From: Nematostella vectensis
Lineage: Eukaryota > Cnidaria > Anthozoa > Actiniaria > Edwardsiidae
Reading direction: 5' to 3'
NCBI RefSeq assembly: GCF_932526225.1
Contig: NC_064042.1
Location: 13,093,040-13,157,039, forward strand
Length of the DNA: 64,000 nt
Below the pieces are notes generated by a model. That model had not been told where the DNA came from, made no database searches, and worked only from the letters and a program-made list of their open reading frames with translations. A program made the translations under genes and the position numbers. Positions 10,390-24,700 of the stretch are shown piece after piece; within the stretch, counting starts at the first letter, position 1, and each line of letters starts with the position of its first letter.

Positions 10390-12385
10390 TGTTAATAGCC
10401 TCCATCTTTAAATGATGTTGTAACTTACGCTTTGGTTTGTTACCTTAATGGCTGTTCCGGCTTCTCCTTTAAAATATCCATTGATTCCGATTTTTCAGCC
10501 AATATACTTGATTGAACTGATAACAATTCACGTGAGGTTCAGTCGAAGTTTTGTTATTAGAATCGAATGCGTAATATGGTTTCTTTAACCTTGCGTTTAT
10601 TGTGTTTTCCATTTCGTTTGTTCTTGTGCTTTTTTTTTCTTACATGTCACTTAAGCCGCTAGATGATTCAGCATTTCTTTTAAGGGCACCTCCTTCTGTT
10701 AGCAAGACAATATCGCCTAACAGAGGTCTGCTTTAGAGGGAGTTTGCCCTGCAAACGTTAATGAGTTTTCACCGCTTTTCCTTCTTCAAATGCTCTTTTC
10801 GCGCTTCCGCTTTTACCTCTTATCATATATATAATGATTATGCAATTCTTCTAATTGTTATAATCCCCACACATGTAATCAAATTAGCTTCCTGCAAGGG
10901 CTTTAAAGTAAATACTAAATGTGGTTATAAACAGTGATAATTACTTTTCTATTTCTCAGTTTGAGAACGTACAACAGAGTATGTTTTATGTTTCATAAAT
11001 TCACTTCTTTTGCAGCACCGCCAGGGTAGTATTCCTTTTACTTATATATAAACATATTTAGTCGTGACCATTAACTGTGAAAATACGAATTATTTTATTT
11101 AATTTTGGCAAACGTGCTAAGCGGTTCATGACAGCGGAAAGTTCAAGTGACATTTGTCGCATGACCCTCGAATATAGATCTACCTAGCGTCAAACAAAAC
11201 ACCGACATGTCTTAGTAGCTTCATTTTTTTTTTATATAAAATTCGCCGATGTAATCTTACCAAGCAGATTCAGTTGAAAAACTTATCGAAATCATAATCT
11301 TAACGAATCTTCAAATTCCATAAAAAAATTAAAGTAAGCTAAAGCGGATGGTCTTTTTTCAAACGCGAAGCACGGTCAGAAATCAAATTGTTTTTTGTGT
11401 GAATGTTTCTCGCGATCGATCGAATCTAATACCAATACTGATTCCTAAAACAAATTCATAAAGAATTAACGATATGATTTTTACAGACCTTGTAATTTCC
11501 GTTCAAGAACCCAAACATCCAAGATCCACCATCCACGCCAGATGGCAAAAAACTAGCTATACTGTTGCACTGCAGAAAGACTGATAAAAGTTCAGTGTAA
11601 TTGTTTAAGGATTTATGAAACGAACCCTAAATAATGGTCCAAAAGCTTGATTGCCCCAAGTAAAAATATCTGGAAAACTTGGCCGACCAAACCTTGGCTG
11701 AAAACTGCAAAAATAAATAAAACCAACCTTTTGGCACTAACCGGTCTCGACCGGTTTCTCGAGATACCAAGCAATCACATTCCATTCGGAAAACTATTAC
11801 AGCAAATTATTCTTTTAAAGAATCTAAATTGATCCTAATTGTCTACTTTACGTTAACAGACAAAGAGGCTGGGGGATAAACAGCTCCAGTTAGTCACAGG
11901 ACGAGGACGACGGCCAGGAAAACGAGATCGACAAAGATGCCTTCTGATTGACGATCAATTCAAATTTTATTGCAATGGAATAAGCAAAACGTTACAGTAA
12001 GAGACAGATAAAATAAACTAAGGACAACATTGCTACATTGGCAAACGTAGTGGAAACTTTCATGTCCTCAATTGGTTGTGAAGATTCTTACGTCCTGCTT
12101 AGGTGGAAAACGGCTAAAATGTCTTCAGTCAGAACGCATATCCACGTGCCGCTATTGAGTTCTGGATCAAAATTGCAGTCGTCTTCCACATTGTCGTCTA
12201 GTGTCCCTAGTCCTCGATTTTCTCAGCCTGTATCACACGTCCACGGTGTCGTCGTTGTTATTAAACGAACGCAAACGCAGGCTCAAACAAATAGCGTTCA
12301 CACAACCCGACCGAAAGCGAGTAAAAAGGTTGTCCTTAGGTACGATATCTATAGAATACACTGGAAACAATATGCAACTTTATAA
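10390..12385. other. Spacer, unit 2, no gene recognised
   Basis: Equivalent of the unit 1 spacer. Here the GPCR upstream flank is more complete than in unit 1: about 120 bases, from about 10,405 to 10,520, are missing in unit 1. Nothing else is recognisable. Confidence 0.55.
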
Positions 12386-12546
12386 GTTCCCTCGCGCTAT
12401 TGCCATGGGTAACAATAGCGACCTGGCTTCCCATCACCTATAAAACGTTCACAAACGCAGGCTTAAACATATAGCGATCACACAACCCGACCGAAAGCGA
12501 ATAACAAGCCCCTAGGTAAGACATCTAAAACTATATTAGAACTATT

Positions 12547-15500
12547 CTAGTTCCCTCGCGCCATTGCCAGGTAACCATAGCGACCATCAAATGTCATATT
12601 GTATCCCATCGGCAGACACACTGGCTTCGTAGGCGTCCCAAACCTATTGATCGTACTTGCAGTGAAGTCCTTATTCGCAGGTTTTATCACGACCGCATTG
12701 CTTGAGCCCACAGATGGGTCTTCGTCGTAGTAGTTGAATGGCCGAATAAAAAAACCTGCCGCATTCGCGGGGGTTGCAGTCGTCGGGATGTCTTCGGAAT
12801 GAGGTACATGCATCACGCCAGTGGTTACCCAGGCAACCAAATCTTGATTAACTATATCCTCGTCGTCACGTACGAAGTCTCGGAAATCGATATGGGGTGT
12901 CGAGGGCGCGTTTTGGTTGTACAAGGAGGTACTGGAAGGTTCACTATCCTTTTGTCTGTTGAAAAGGAGAGCAAAAAGTAGTTACTAACAGGCCATAGCT
13001 TGTTAGGTAAACTCGCCTCATTTAAGATTTAAAAAAAGTTATGGTTATCTTTTTTGCACAGCGACTAGACCACCCATTTGTTAAAATTGACTAAACAAAA
13101 ACCGGTCCCTCTAAATCGGTGTAGCTGGTTTACCTGGTGACAGCAAGCTGATAAAGAGACCAACTAATCATCGGAATCATGCCAAAGTCTTCCGGGTAGA
13201 GCTGCTTCATGATGCCATGATGCTGGATCCTGTACCCCTTCTTGACCCCCATCTTATTTTTCTTTCCCTCGTTGAAAAAGTTGAGATACTTGGGCGTGTC
13301 AAAATTGAACTTGTACAGGGCTTCCTGCTCCGTTTTCTTGACGCTCGGTTTGAGAACTTTCCTGAACAAATGTGGTGGGTAGTCAGGCATGAAGCGGTTG
13401 GTAGTGTTCTCAATGCCTATTTCAATCGTCTCGTATGAGTTGGCAGTTCCCTGTAATAGGGGGAAATCAATGAGAAGAAGTTAGTCGATGATGCCAGTGT
13501 AGGTGGCGCCGGCAGTGTATGTGTTATGATATCAGGGGCCAAGGGTGTGCAGAGCCCTGGGCTCTGGGGGCACGTGCCCCCCCCCCCCCTAATATATTCA
13601 ACAAAAATATAAGAAAATGACCAGTAGGGGCGTAGCTGGATGTGACCCCGATGTTTTCTCGATGTTTCTGTATCGTGCCCCCAACCAATAATTCGAGGCC
13701 TCCCATGGCTATGAGTTGTAATAAGGTTAGCCCCTTCCGGCCCTCCCTACTATGGTTAGTAAGTGGGTAGTTTGAGTTATTCTCGTTTTGAGTTCAATTG
13801 AACCAAAGGTCCTTATCCCAGGGAAATCGAGTTTTTAGTTATCCAAGTCCCAGTTCTATTACAGACACGATCAGTGCGGTAGTCCCACGCTAACCTCTAC
13901 ATCCAAGTCGACCTTATAGTGGAGCAGGTGGTCGTGTGTTGTACTGGTCAGGTGGTTGGTGTGGATGGGGTAGCCATAGGGTGACACATCAGGCGTGTAG
14001 AACGACCCAAAGACGAAACCGGAAGCTGACATTTTGACCTCAATGACGCCATTTTGGTAAAAAATGGCATCGTGAACGTAGTCATAGTTACCGACAGTTG
14101 CTATGGTGCGAAGGACAAGAACCTGAAAACGAGGCAAATCATGAGCCTTTGCACTCTTACAGACACACTTCATTGGCTATCCAATATCGGAATAACAAAT
14201 TTTTGTATATATCTACTCACGTACTATCAGGAATCTCGCAATTTGATTGGCTACCATACTCTATTGAGCCATAGATAGTGAGAAGCGAAAAAGCGGCGAC
14301 AAAAGCGGTTATCTATTACTGAGAATTATTAAAACCTTCATTTATTTGAAGGTAGCTTTATACTTAAATAATTCCTAAAATAATGCACCTTGTTGACTAT
14401 CTTATAGAAAACTCGAACATCTGGCTACTCAACATCTGATTGACAACTGATAGACACACCTGATTGGTCATTCCGCCGTAGAATCGGTACGCACTTGAAA
14501 AGTCATTTGCGTAATGTCGTCTCAGCGGAATACCTGAGTTTAACTCAAACAAACATGCTGCATTCTTGATAGTATATGGACCGGAAGTGTCCGCCATATG
14601 GACGACGTCAAAAAACGTGGCTGTACCCGGGCAGTCGACGCCTAAATAAATAGGGATAGGTTTATTAAGCACTCTTTAAAAAGAATTCAAATCACATCTT
14701 CGGCAAACCCAAGAAAATACTATGCTCGCCTTCATGGATTCACCACCAGGTCACATCCCTCAAATGGCCATCCTATTCTTCCTAATCCACCTCTTTATAA
14801 TCATATATTAACCTCGTTAGTTTGGCTCTCTTCAGAAACATCTTTATCATCCCTATCCTTCTCCTTCCTTCTCACATCATAGTCATCATCTATAAATGAT
14901 TTTATCACATTACGACAATATTTTGTATCATTCAAATCACGACTTTCGACCTTCTTATTCAAGAGCCCTAACACCTTACAGCACTTATATAGGTGTTAAC
15001 ACCTTTTAGCCTCAGGTAAACCCTAGGGCCCCATCTACATGTGCCCCATAAATAAAACACAATTATTGACCAAACCACACCCTTCACAACCCCCCACTGC
15101 CTTACCGTCTACACGCACTTAAAAGTCAGCCACTGACCAGATCCATCCTTACCTGGAACCAGATCATGATTGTTGCTTCCTGTGAACCAGTTACTATCCA
15201 CAAAGTTGTTACTTCCCTGAACCGGCGAGAATCCAGTGTATGTGGCGATAGCTTCTTGTAGGCTCAACTCATAAATAATCCGCGTCCCGTTGAATCGGAT
15301 GTCATAAATTTGGAACCCTTTGAGGGTATCAATGCGGAAGTCAAAAGCCCAGTTCATGTATTCCACGTGACGACCCCGTACTTCATATCGCTTACCATCC
15401 GGCTCGTACAGCTCTGGACCGCGCATTGGCTTGGAAGGCTGGGGCCGACCACGACGCTCGTAGGAGGAAAAGAGTGTGTCAGTGTCAGGGATCTTGGTTT

Positions 15501-16473
15501 TGTTTAAAGTATCAGCATCATATGCTACCAAAAGTGCGTCTAGGGAATCGAACAGCTGTCCATTGTAGTAGACTTTTCCGACGCTCCATTTAGAGGTATC
15601 TGAGCCTGCGTGATCAATATAAATTTCGAAGGGCAGTGGGTATACGAACAATGGAGGGTGATCGCGGTGGAATGCATACCAGGCACCACGGGTTTTGTTT
15701 GTGTAACCCACGGGAGCAGAGAACTGCACAGTAAGGCAGCGATCCGTGCAATTGTGATAGGAGTAGCCGTCAAAGCTCTCTGTCAACAAACGGTAAGCCT
15801 TACGTGAAACATTCTTCCAAATATGACTTAGGGCTCTAATCTCTACTGATAAGAAAGGTCGGGAGTCGAAAGCAATCGGATACGATCGGCCAGGGATCAC
15901 CCTTAGGCGATGGCTAGTCGGTTTCGATACAGGCCCAACGATATATTCTTCAACTATAGGGGGCTTCGCTGCTCCTTTGAATATTACCACAAGTGCTTCT
16001 CGTTCCGGTTTGGCTTGATTTTTGTCAAGATATCTTAAAGCGGCTGCTTTAGAAGGCGGCTGAAACTGTATCATTGCAATAAAGTTTGAGTCTACTTTGG
16101 CTTTAAATTGTGCAACATGTATCGGTGTTAGTCCAAGCTCTTCAATCCCTAGCATGTAGTCTCGTACCGCTTTGTGTTCGTCCTCTAGTAGGTCCTCAAA
16201 CAGCCCTCGCTCTGACGAACTCGTGGACTCCCGTGACATCCCTTCAGCACATTGTGGTGTAACTTTATCAGATGTGCTTACTGGCCTTTGGTCGTTCTCA
16301 CGAGTTGCTACTACAATGAGTGCAATGAGTAACGCCAAACATAGCAGAAGTAGAATCAAAGACAAATATTTCCAGAGTCTCGGAGAACTAGAGGTGAATG
16401 TTGTCGTTTTTGCATGAGTAGAATCTCCCTGACCGTGAAGTGCAACCTCTTCTTCGGTTTCTTGTGAGGTCAT
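12547..16473 (-). CDS. Copper amine oxidase, type II membrane form, copy 2
   Basis: Exons on the minus strand: 16473-15153, 14641-14460, 14122-13895, 13450-13134, 12955-12547, with the same lengths and phases as copy 1 (818 residues). The TPQ motif, Asp base and copper His residues are all kept. Exon 1 differs from copy 1 by only a few residues, for example Glu for Gly after the membrane helix, Ser for Arg a few residues later, and Arg for His in the RGRHVEYM segment. The 5' flank is nearly the same as copy 1, including an upstream in-frame ATG at 16,647. The high similarity of exons and introns points to recent duplication or ongoing gene conversion. Confidence 0.93.
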
Positions 16474-16717
16474 GGTCCTTATCGATATAGTACAAATAAG
16501 GCGTTCTAGTGTGAGAAACACAAACAATTCTTCTAAGGCTATTGATGAAAGGATGATATCTCTTAGCCGCTGAATTATAATCACTGTTTTTTGTTTTGTC
16601 TGCGTAGGGAGCCAAGGCATGTGACTTGCTTTATCTGGAGTTAGCATGCGAATTGTATTGAAAACAAAAGAAAGGAATTCAAAGATAATTGCATAATCAA
16701 TGTCAAGCCCTAGGGTG

Positions 16718-16736
16718 GGGGGGGGGTGGGGGGTTT
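16718..16736. repeat. G-rich tract at oxidase-LINE junction, unit 2
   Basis: An interrupted G run at the same joint as the pure G19 tract at 8611-8629. It marks the repeated boundary between oxidase 5' flank and LINE fragment. Confidence 0.8.
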
Positions 16737-16792
16737 GTTAGGCTAAATTCTGATAATAAACCGTCTAGTTTGACTGAAATGTGAAACAATAC

Positions 16793-18570
16793 CAGAAGAC
16801 TGGGCCAGGGGTCTTATTGTAAAACTTCCCAAGAAAGGAAGCCTCGACACCTGTGACAACTGGCGAGGCATAACACTACTATCTATACCATCTAATGTGT
16901 ACTTTCGTATCCTTCTTCTAAGAATAGACCCGGCAATTGACTCCAGACTGAGGGAAGAACAGGCCGGATTCAGAAAGGGAAGAGGCTGCATAGACCCGAT
17001 TTTTGCTCTAAGAAACATCATCGAACAATGTTTAGAATGGAACTTTCCACTTTACATCAATTTCATTGACTTTAAGAAAGCTTTCGATAGTCTGCATCGC
17101 GTCCATCTTTGGAAGATCGTTAGGTCCTATGGGGATCCCAAATTGGCGACCTTGACAGAGTTGTTCTACCAACATTTTGAATGCAGCGTCATAGTCAGCG
17201 GAAATTTATCGGAGTGGTTCCCTTGCAATCTGGTGTGAGACAAGGCTCCATCATCTCGCCTGTGCTCTTTCTTCTTTCTATTGACTGGATCATGCGCAAT
17301 ACAAAATCGGACAAACCAAGAGGCATGATATTGACGCTGTTGTCTCAGTTAGAAGACCTGGACTTTGCAGATGATCTAGCTGTTCTCTCATCCAGCCCTC
17401 AACATACACTACACTACACTACACTACACTACACTACACTACACTACACTACACTACACTACACTACACTACACTACACTACACTACACTACACTACACT
17501 ACACTACACTACACTACACTACACTACACTACACTACACTACACTACACTACACTACACTACACTACACTACACTACACTACACTACACTACACTACACT
17601 ACACTACACTACACTACACTACACTACACTACACTACACTACACTACACTACACTACACTACACTACACTACACTACACTACACTACACTACACTACACT
17701 ACACTACACTACACTACACTACACTACACTACACTACACTACACTACACTACACTACACTACACTACACTACACTACACTACACTACACTACACTACAGT
17801 TTTATAATATATGGCCCTGCAAACTAAGACAGAAAAGGCTAAACAGCTTTGCCAAAAAGATCGGACTTAACATCAGCACAGTCAAGACACAGATCACGTT
17901 CATTTACGGCACATCAACTGCGCCTCCCATCACAGTCGATTCCATACCACTAAAAAGAGTTGAAGATTTCACCTACCTTGGTAGTATAGTTACCTTGGAC
18001 AATCCCGCTGGAAAAGACATCACCGCACGTCTGGGCAAAGCTCCAGGCGCTTTTGCTGCACTACGTACAATCTGGAAGTCAAGGCAATACAGCTTGAAAA
18101 CCAAGATACGGATTTACAACAGCAATGTGAAGTCAGTCCTCCTGTAAGGATCAGAGTGGTGAAGAGTGATTACGGCCGACATGAAGAAGCTAAACGTGTT
18201 CCATAACCGTTGTCTGAGAAGAATCTGCGGTATATTCTGGCCAAATGTCATCTCAAATGAGGAGCTTTACAAGAATACCAGTAGCAGCAGCTTGGTCAAT
18301 CAGATCAGATACCGGCGCTTGAAATGGCTTGGTCATGTCCTCCGCATGGACCAACAGCGGATACCAAAGATTGACCTGCACTGGACACCAGCAGGAAGGC
18401 GGAAACCTGGTAGGCCAAAGACCACCTTGCGGAGAACCATTGCCTCTAAATTAAAAGATCTTGGCCTCAGTTGGGGACATGCACAGTACCTTGCCCGCAA
18501 CCGTCGAGAATGGAGACGAACTATACTGGCCTTATGTCCCACCATGTACAGTATGATGAGGCCTAAGTAA
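16793..18570 (+). mobile_element. Non-LTR retrotransposon fragment, unit 3
   Basis: The most complete LINE copy in the window. It runs from RT fingers through palm motifs, with a one-base loss near 17,221 splitting the frame before QSGVRQG, then the array at 17,404-17,798, then thumb and C-terminal region (KWLGHVLRMD, GRRKPGRPKTT) ending near 18,570. There is no endonuclease domain in view, so this is a 5'-truncated and dead copy. Confidence 0.85.
17404..17798. repeat. (CTACA)n pentanucleotide array, unit 3
   Basis: About 79 near-perfect copies, without the ACAAT edge that units 1 and 2 keep on the 3' side. The array joins directly to CAGTTTTATAATATATGG, so about 40 bases found in units 1 and 2 are missing here. 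Confidence 0.97.
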
Positions 18571-18612
18571 GTAAAGTAAATAAGGAGGTTATTTTGCCTT
18601 TACTGCCATGAG

Positions 18613-19556
18613 CTACGGTAAACATATGTCCATGCATACTGGACAGCCATCAATCAAATTTTCAATTGTATTTCTATATTTTCTCAGCCTGCAGGCAGGT
18701 ATGGATTGACTGCAGCATTTAGATTGATGAGCATTCCCATGACATAGTAGCACAGTACTAAAATATGGAACTGCGAGCGGCATGGAGAGCATGCGTAGAA
18801 AACAACTTGAGTCAAAGTCCACGGGACGAAACAAGTCTTAAAGACAGTCAGCACTGTCAAGATCGCTTGGGTCACCTTTCGCTCGCGCTCGAGGGCCAAT
18901 CGGACAGTCGTCGCCGAGGATTCGAATCTCTGAACTCGCTTTGCTTGTCGGTGAACAAAGAACAATATGAAGGAATAAAATACTTGGATTATGAGTATAA
19001 CCAGCATTATTTGTATAGTGAAACCAGGCCTAGAGCATATCGGGCACTTAGGAACCCCACCATTAATGCAAAAGCCACGGAGTAAAGCCATATCCCGACG
19101 TCTGCGAGTTTAGCGCGTCGTGGTGTCATTATAGTCGAGTACTTATTTGGACGCGCGACAGCCATCAGTCAATCAACACAAAGACCAAGAATGTGCAACA
19201 CAGAGCTTGTTACGAGCCAGAAGCACAACCCATTATATGCGTGCTCTAGATTATGGACTACATTATTTCCGAAAAAGTGACCGGCAGCGGACACGGGGCT
19301 GTAGACTAGTCCTATTAGAAACGTCACTGGCGGCCACGCTACATATCAGTGGGTTTTTTGGCAAGTGCCTAAGATGTCTTAAAGGGTCTCTCACCCAGCC
19401 GCTATGACGAATGTGTTTCCCACGATGTTGAACGGCGCAATAACGATTATAAGAATCCCTGTCACAAAATTCAATGACGGATAATGTTTGTTGAAGGTAA
19501 CACGAGCGATTACTGCTCCGTGTGTGCTGCTTTCGTCCCATAAACTAAAGTCTTTT
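18613..19556 (-). pseudogene. Class A GPCR pseudogene, unit 3
   Basis: Same receptor relic as unit 1, with TM1 to TM7 present. It shares the extra T after ASD(L/V), the TGA at the DRY Arg (19,169-19,171) and the frameshift before TM5. It also has a 4-base deletion inside the NPxxY motif (near 18,690-18,700) and the one-base TM1-TM2 frameshift shared with unit 2. There is no possibility of a full-length receptor. Confidence 0.85.
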
Positions 19557-19559
19557 GTT

Positions 19560-21575
19560 AATAGCCTCCATCTTTAAATGATGTTGTAACTTACGCTTTG
19601 GTTTGTTACCTTAATGGCTGGTCCGGCTTCTCCTTTAAAATATCCATTGATTCCGATTTTTCAGCCAATATACTTGATTGAACTGATAACAATTCACGTG
19701 AGGTTCAGTCGAAGTTTTGTTATTAGAATCGAATGCGTAATATGGTTTCTTTAACCTTGTGTTTTCCATTTCGTTTGTTCTTGTGCTTTTTTTTTTCTTA
19801 CATGTCACTTAAGCCGCTAGATGATTCAGCATTTCTTTTAAGGGCACCTCCTTCTGTTAACAAGACAATATCGCCTAACAAAGGTCTGCTTTAGAGGGAG
19901 TTTGCCCTGCAAACGTAAATGAGTTTTCACCGCTATTCCTTCTTCAAATGCTCTTTTCGCGCTTCCGCTTTTACCTCTTATCATATATATAATGATTATG
20001 CAATTCTTCTAATTGTTATAATCCCCACACATGTAATCAAATTAGCTTCCTGCAAGGGCTTTAAAGTAAATACTAAATGTGGTTATAGACAGTGATAATT
20101 ACTTTTCTATTTCTCAGTTTGAGAACGTACAACAGAGTATGTTTTGGAAAAAAAGATGCTAGAATTGTTTCATAAATTCACTTCTTTTGCAGCACCGCCA
20201 GGGTATTATTCCTTTTACTTATATATAAACATATTTAGTCGTGACCATTAACTGTGAAAATACGAATTATTTTATTTAATTTTTGCAAACGTGCTAAGCG
20301 GTTCATGACAGCGGAAAGTTCAAGTGACATTTGTCGCATGACCCTCGAATATAGATCTACCTAGCGTCAAACAAAACACCGACATGTCTTAGTAGCTTCA
20401 ATTTTTTTAATAAAATTCGCCGATGTAATCTTACTAAGCAGATTCAGTTGAAAAACTTATCGAAATCATAATCTTAACGAATCTTCAAGTTCCATAAAAA
20501 ATTAAAGTAAGCTAAAGCTGTTGGTCTTTTTTCAAACGCGAAGCACGGTCAGAAATCAAATTGTTTTTTGTGTGAATGTTTCTCGCGATCGATCGAATCT
20601 AATACCAATACCGATTTCTAAAACAAATTCATAAAGAATTAACGATATGATTTTTACAGACCTTGTAATTTCTGTTCAAGAACCCAAACATCCAAGATCC
20701 ACCATCCACGCCAGATGGCAAAAAACTAGCTGAGATGCTGAGACGTATACTGTTGCACTGCAGAAAGACTGATAAAAGTTCAGTGTAATTGTTTAAGAAT
20801 TTATGAAACAAACCCTAAATAATGGTCCAAAAGCTTGATTGCCCCAAGTAAAAATATCTGGAAAACTTGGCCGACCAAACCTTGGCTGAAAACTGCAAAA
20901 ATAAATAAAACCAACCTTTTGGCACTAACCGGTCTCGACCGGCACGGTTTTTCGAGATACCAAGCAATCACATTCCATTCGGAAAACTATTACAGCAAAT
21001 TATTCTTTAAAAGAATCTAAATTGATCCTAATTGTCTAGTTTACGTTAACAGACAAAGGCTGGGGAATAAACAGCTCCAGTTAGTCACAGGACGAGGACG
21101 ACGGCCAGGGAAACGAGATCGACAAAGATGCCTTCTGCTTGACGATCAATTCAAATTTTATTGCAATGGAATAAGCAAAACGTTACAGATAAAATAAACT
21201 AAGGACAACATTGCTACATTGGCAAACGTAGTGGAAACTTTCATGTCCTCAATTGGCTGTGAAGATTCTTACGTCCTGCTTAGGTGGAAAACGGCTAAAA
21301 TGTCTTCAGTCAGAACGCATATCCACGTGCCGCTATTGAGTTCTGGATCAAAATTGCAGTCGTCTTCCACATTGTCGTCGTCGTTGCTTTAGTGTCCCTA
21401 GTCCTCGATTTTCTCAGCCTGTATCACACGTCCACGGCGTCGTCGTTGTTATTAAACGAACACAAACGCAGGCTCAAACAAATAGCGTTCACACAACCCG
21501 ACCGAAAGCGAGTAAAAAGGTTGTCCTTAGGTACGATATCTATAGAATACACTGGAAACAATATGCAACTTTATA
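19560..21575. other. Spacer, unit 3, no gene recognised
   Basis: Equivalent of the spacers in units 1 and 2, with a relic-exon-like frame near 20,675-20,790 and the duplicated oxidase 3' end near 21,575-21,780. Nothing else is recognised. Confidence 0.5.
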
Positions 21576-21737
21576 AGTTCCCTCGCGCTATTGCCATAGG
21601 TAACAATAGCGACCTGGCTTCCCATCACCTAAAAAACATTCACAAACGCTGGCTTAAACATATAGCGATCACACAACCCGACCGAAAGCGAATAACAAGC
21701 CCCTAGGTAAGATATCTAAAACTATATTAGAACTATT

Positions 21738-24700
21738 CTAGTTCCCTCGCGCCATTGCCAGGTAACCATAGCGACCATCAAATGTCATATTGTATCCCAT
21801 CGGCAGACACACTGGCTTTGTAGGCGTCCCAAACCTATTGATCGTACTTGCAGTGAAGTCCTTATTCGCGGGTTTTATCACGATCGCATTGCTTGAGCCC
21901 ACAGATGGGTCTTCGTCATAGTAGTTGAATGGCCGAATAAAGAATCCTGCCGCATTCGCGGGGGTTGCAGTCGTCGGGATGTCTTCGGAATGAGGTACAT
22001 GCATCACGCCAGTGGTTACCCAGGCAACCAAATCTTGATTAACTATATCCTCGTCGTCACGTACGAAGTCTCGGAAATCAACATGGGGTGTCGAGGGCGC
22101 ATTTTGGTTGTACAAGGAGGTACTGGAAGGTTCACTATCCTTTTGTCTGTTGAAAAGGAGAGCAAAAAGCAGTTACTAACAGGACATAGCTTGTTAGGTA
22201 AACTCACCGACTAGACCACCCATTTGTTAAAATTGACTTAGCAAGAACCGGACCCTCTAAATCGGTGTAGCTGGTTTTACCTGGTGACGGCAAGCTGATA
22301 AAGAGACCAACTAATCATCGGAATCATGCCAAAGTCTTCTGGGTAGAGCTGCTTCATGATGCCATGATGTTGGATCCTGTACCCCTTCTTGACGCCCATC
22401 TTATTTTTCTTTCCCTCGTTGAAAAAGTTGAGATACTTGGGCGTGTCAAAATTGAACTTGTACAGGGCTTCCTGCTCCGTTTTCTTGACGCTCGGTTTGA
22501 GAACTTTCCTGAACAAATGTGGTGGGTAGTCAGGCATGAAGCGGTTGGTAGTATTCTCAATGCCTATCTCAATCGTCTCGTATGAGTTGGCAGTTCCCTG
22601 TAATAGGGGGAAATCAACGAGAAGAAGTTCGTCGATGATGCCAGTGTAGGTGGCGCCGGCATTGTATGTGTTATGATATCAGGGGCCGCAGAGGGTGTGC
22701 AGAGCCCTGGGCTCTGGGGGCACGTGCCCCCCCATAATATATTCAACAAAAATATAAGAAAAAGACCAGTAGGGGGCGTAGCTGGATGTGACCCCGATGT
22801 TTTCTCAATGTTTCTGTATCGTGCCCCCATACAATAATTCGAGGCCTCCCATGGCTATGAGTTGTAATAAGGTTAGCCCCTTCCGGCCCTCCCTACTATG
22901 GTTAGTAAGTGGGTAGTTTGAGTTATTCTCGTTTTGAGTTCAATTGATCCAAAGGTCCTTATCCCAGGGAAATCGAGTTTTTAGTTATCCAAGTCCCAGT
23001 TCTATTACAGACACGATCAGTGCGGTAGTCCCAGGCTAACCTCTACATCCAAGTCGACCTTATAGTGGAGCAGGTGGTCGTGTGTTGTACTGGTCAGGTG
23101 GTTGGTGTGGATGGGGTAGCCATAGGGTGACACATCAGGCGTGTAGAACGACCCAAAGACGAAACCGGAAGCTGACATTTTGACCTCAATGACGCCATTT
23201 TGGTAAAAAATGGCATCGTGAACGTAGTCATAGTTACCGACAGTTGCTATGGTGCGAAGGACAAGAACCTGAAAACGAGGCAAACCATAAGCCTTTGCAC
23301 TTTTACAGACACACTTCATTGGCTATCCAATATCGGAATAACAAATTTTTGTATATATCCACTCACGTACTATCAGGAATCTCGCAATTTGATTGGCTAC
23401 CATACTCTATTAAGCCATAGATAGTGAGAAGCGAAAACGCGGCGACAAAAGCGGTTATCTATTACTGAGAATTATTAAAACCTTCATTTATTTGAAGGTA
23501 GCTTTATACTAAAATAATTCCTAAAATAATGAGCCTTGTTGACTATCTATTGACTCATAGAAAACTCGAACTCGTAGACTAATTGATAAATAGACACACC
23601 TGATTGGCTACTCAACATCTGTTTGACAACTGATAGACACACCTGATTGGTCATTCCGCCGTAGAATCGGTACGCACTTGAAAAGTCATTTGCGTAATGT
23701 CGTCTCAGCGGAATACCTGAGTTTAACTCAAACAAACATGCTGCATTCTTGATAGTGTATGGACCGGAAGTGTCCGCCATATGGACGACATCAAAAAACG
23801 TGGCTGTACCCGGGCAGTCGACGCCTAAATAAATAGGGATAGGTTTGTTAAGCACTCTTGAGAACGAAGTCAAATCACATCTTCGGCAAACCCAAGAAAA
23901 TACTATGCTTGCCTTCATGGATTCACCACCAGGTCACATCCCTCAAATGGCCATCCTATTCTTCCTAATCCACCTCTTTATAATCGTATATTATCCTCGT
24001 TATTTTGGCTCTCTTCAGAAACATCTTTATCATCCCTATCCTTCTCACATCATAGTCGTCATCTATAATTGATTTTATCACATTACGACAATATTTTGTA
24101 TCATTCAAATCACGACTTTCGACCTTCTTATTCAAGAGCCCTAACACCTTACAGCACTTATATAGGTGGTAACACGTTTTAGCCTCAGGTAAACCCTAGG
24201 GCCCCATCTACATGTGCCCCATAAATAAAAACACAATTATTGACCAAACCACACCCTTCACAACCCCCCACTGCCTTACCGTCTACACGCACTTAAAAGT
24301 CAGCCACTGACCAGACCCCATCCTTACCTGGAACCAGATCATGATTGTTGCTTCCTGTGAACCAGTTACTATCCACAAAGTTGTTACTTCCCTGAACCGG
24401 CGAGAATCCAGTGTATGTGGCGATAGCTTCTTGTAGGCTCAACTCATAAATAATCCGCGTCCCGTTGAATCGGATGTCATAAATTTGGAACCCTTTGAGG
24501 GTATCAATGCGGAAGTCAAAAGCCCAGTTCATGTATTCCACGTGACGACCCCGTACTTCATATCGCTTACCATCCGGCTCGTACAGCTCTGGACCGCGCA
24601 TTGGCTTGGAAGGCTGGGGCCGACCACGACGCTCGTAGGAGGAAAAGAGTGTGTCAGTGTCAGGGATCTTGGTTTTGTTTAAAGTATCAGCATCATATGT

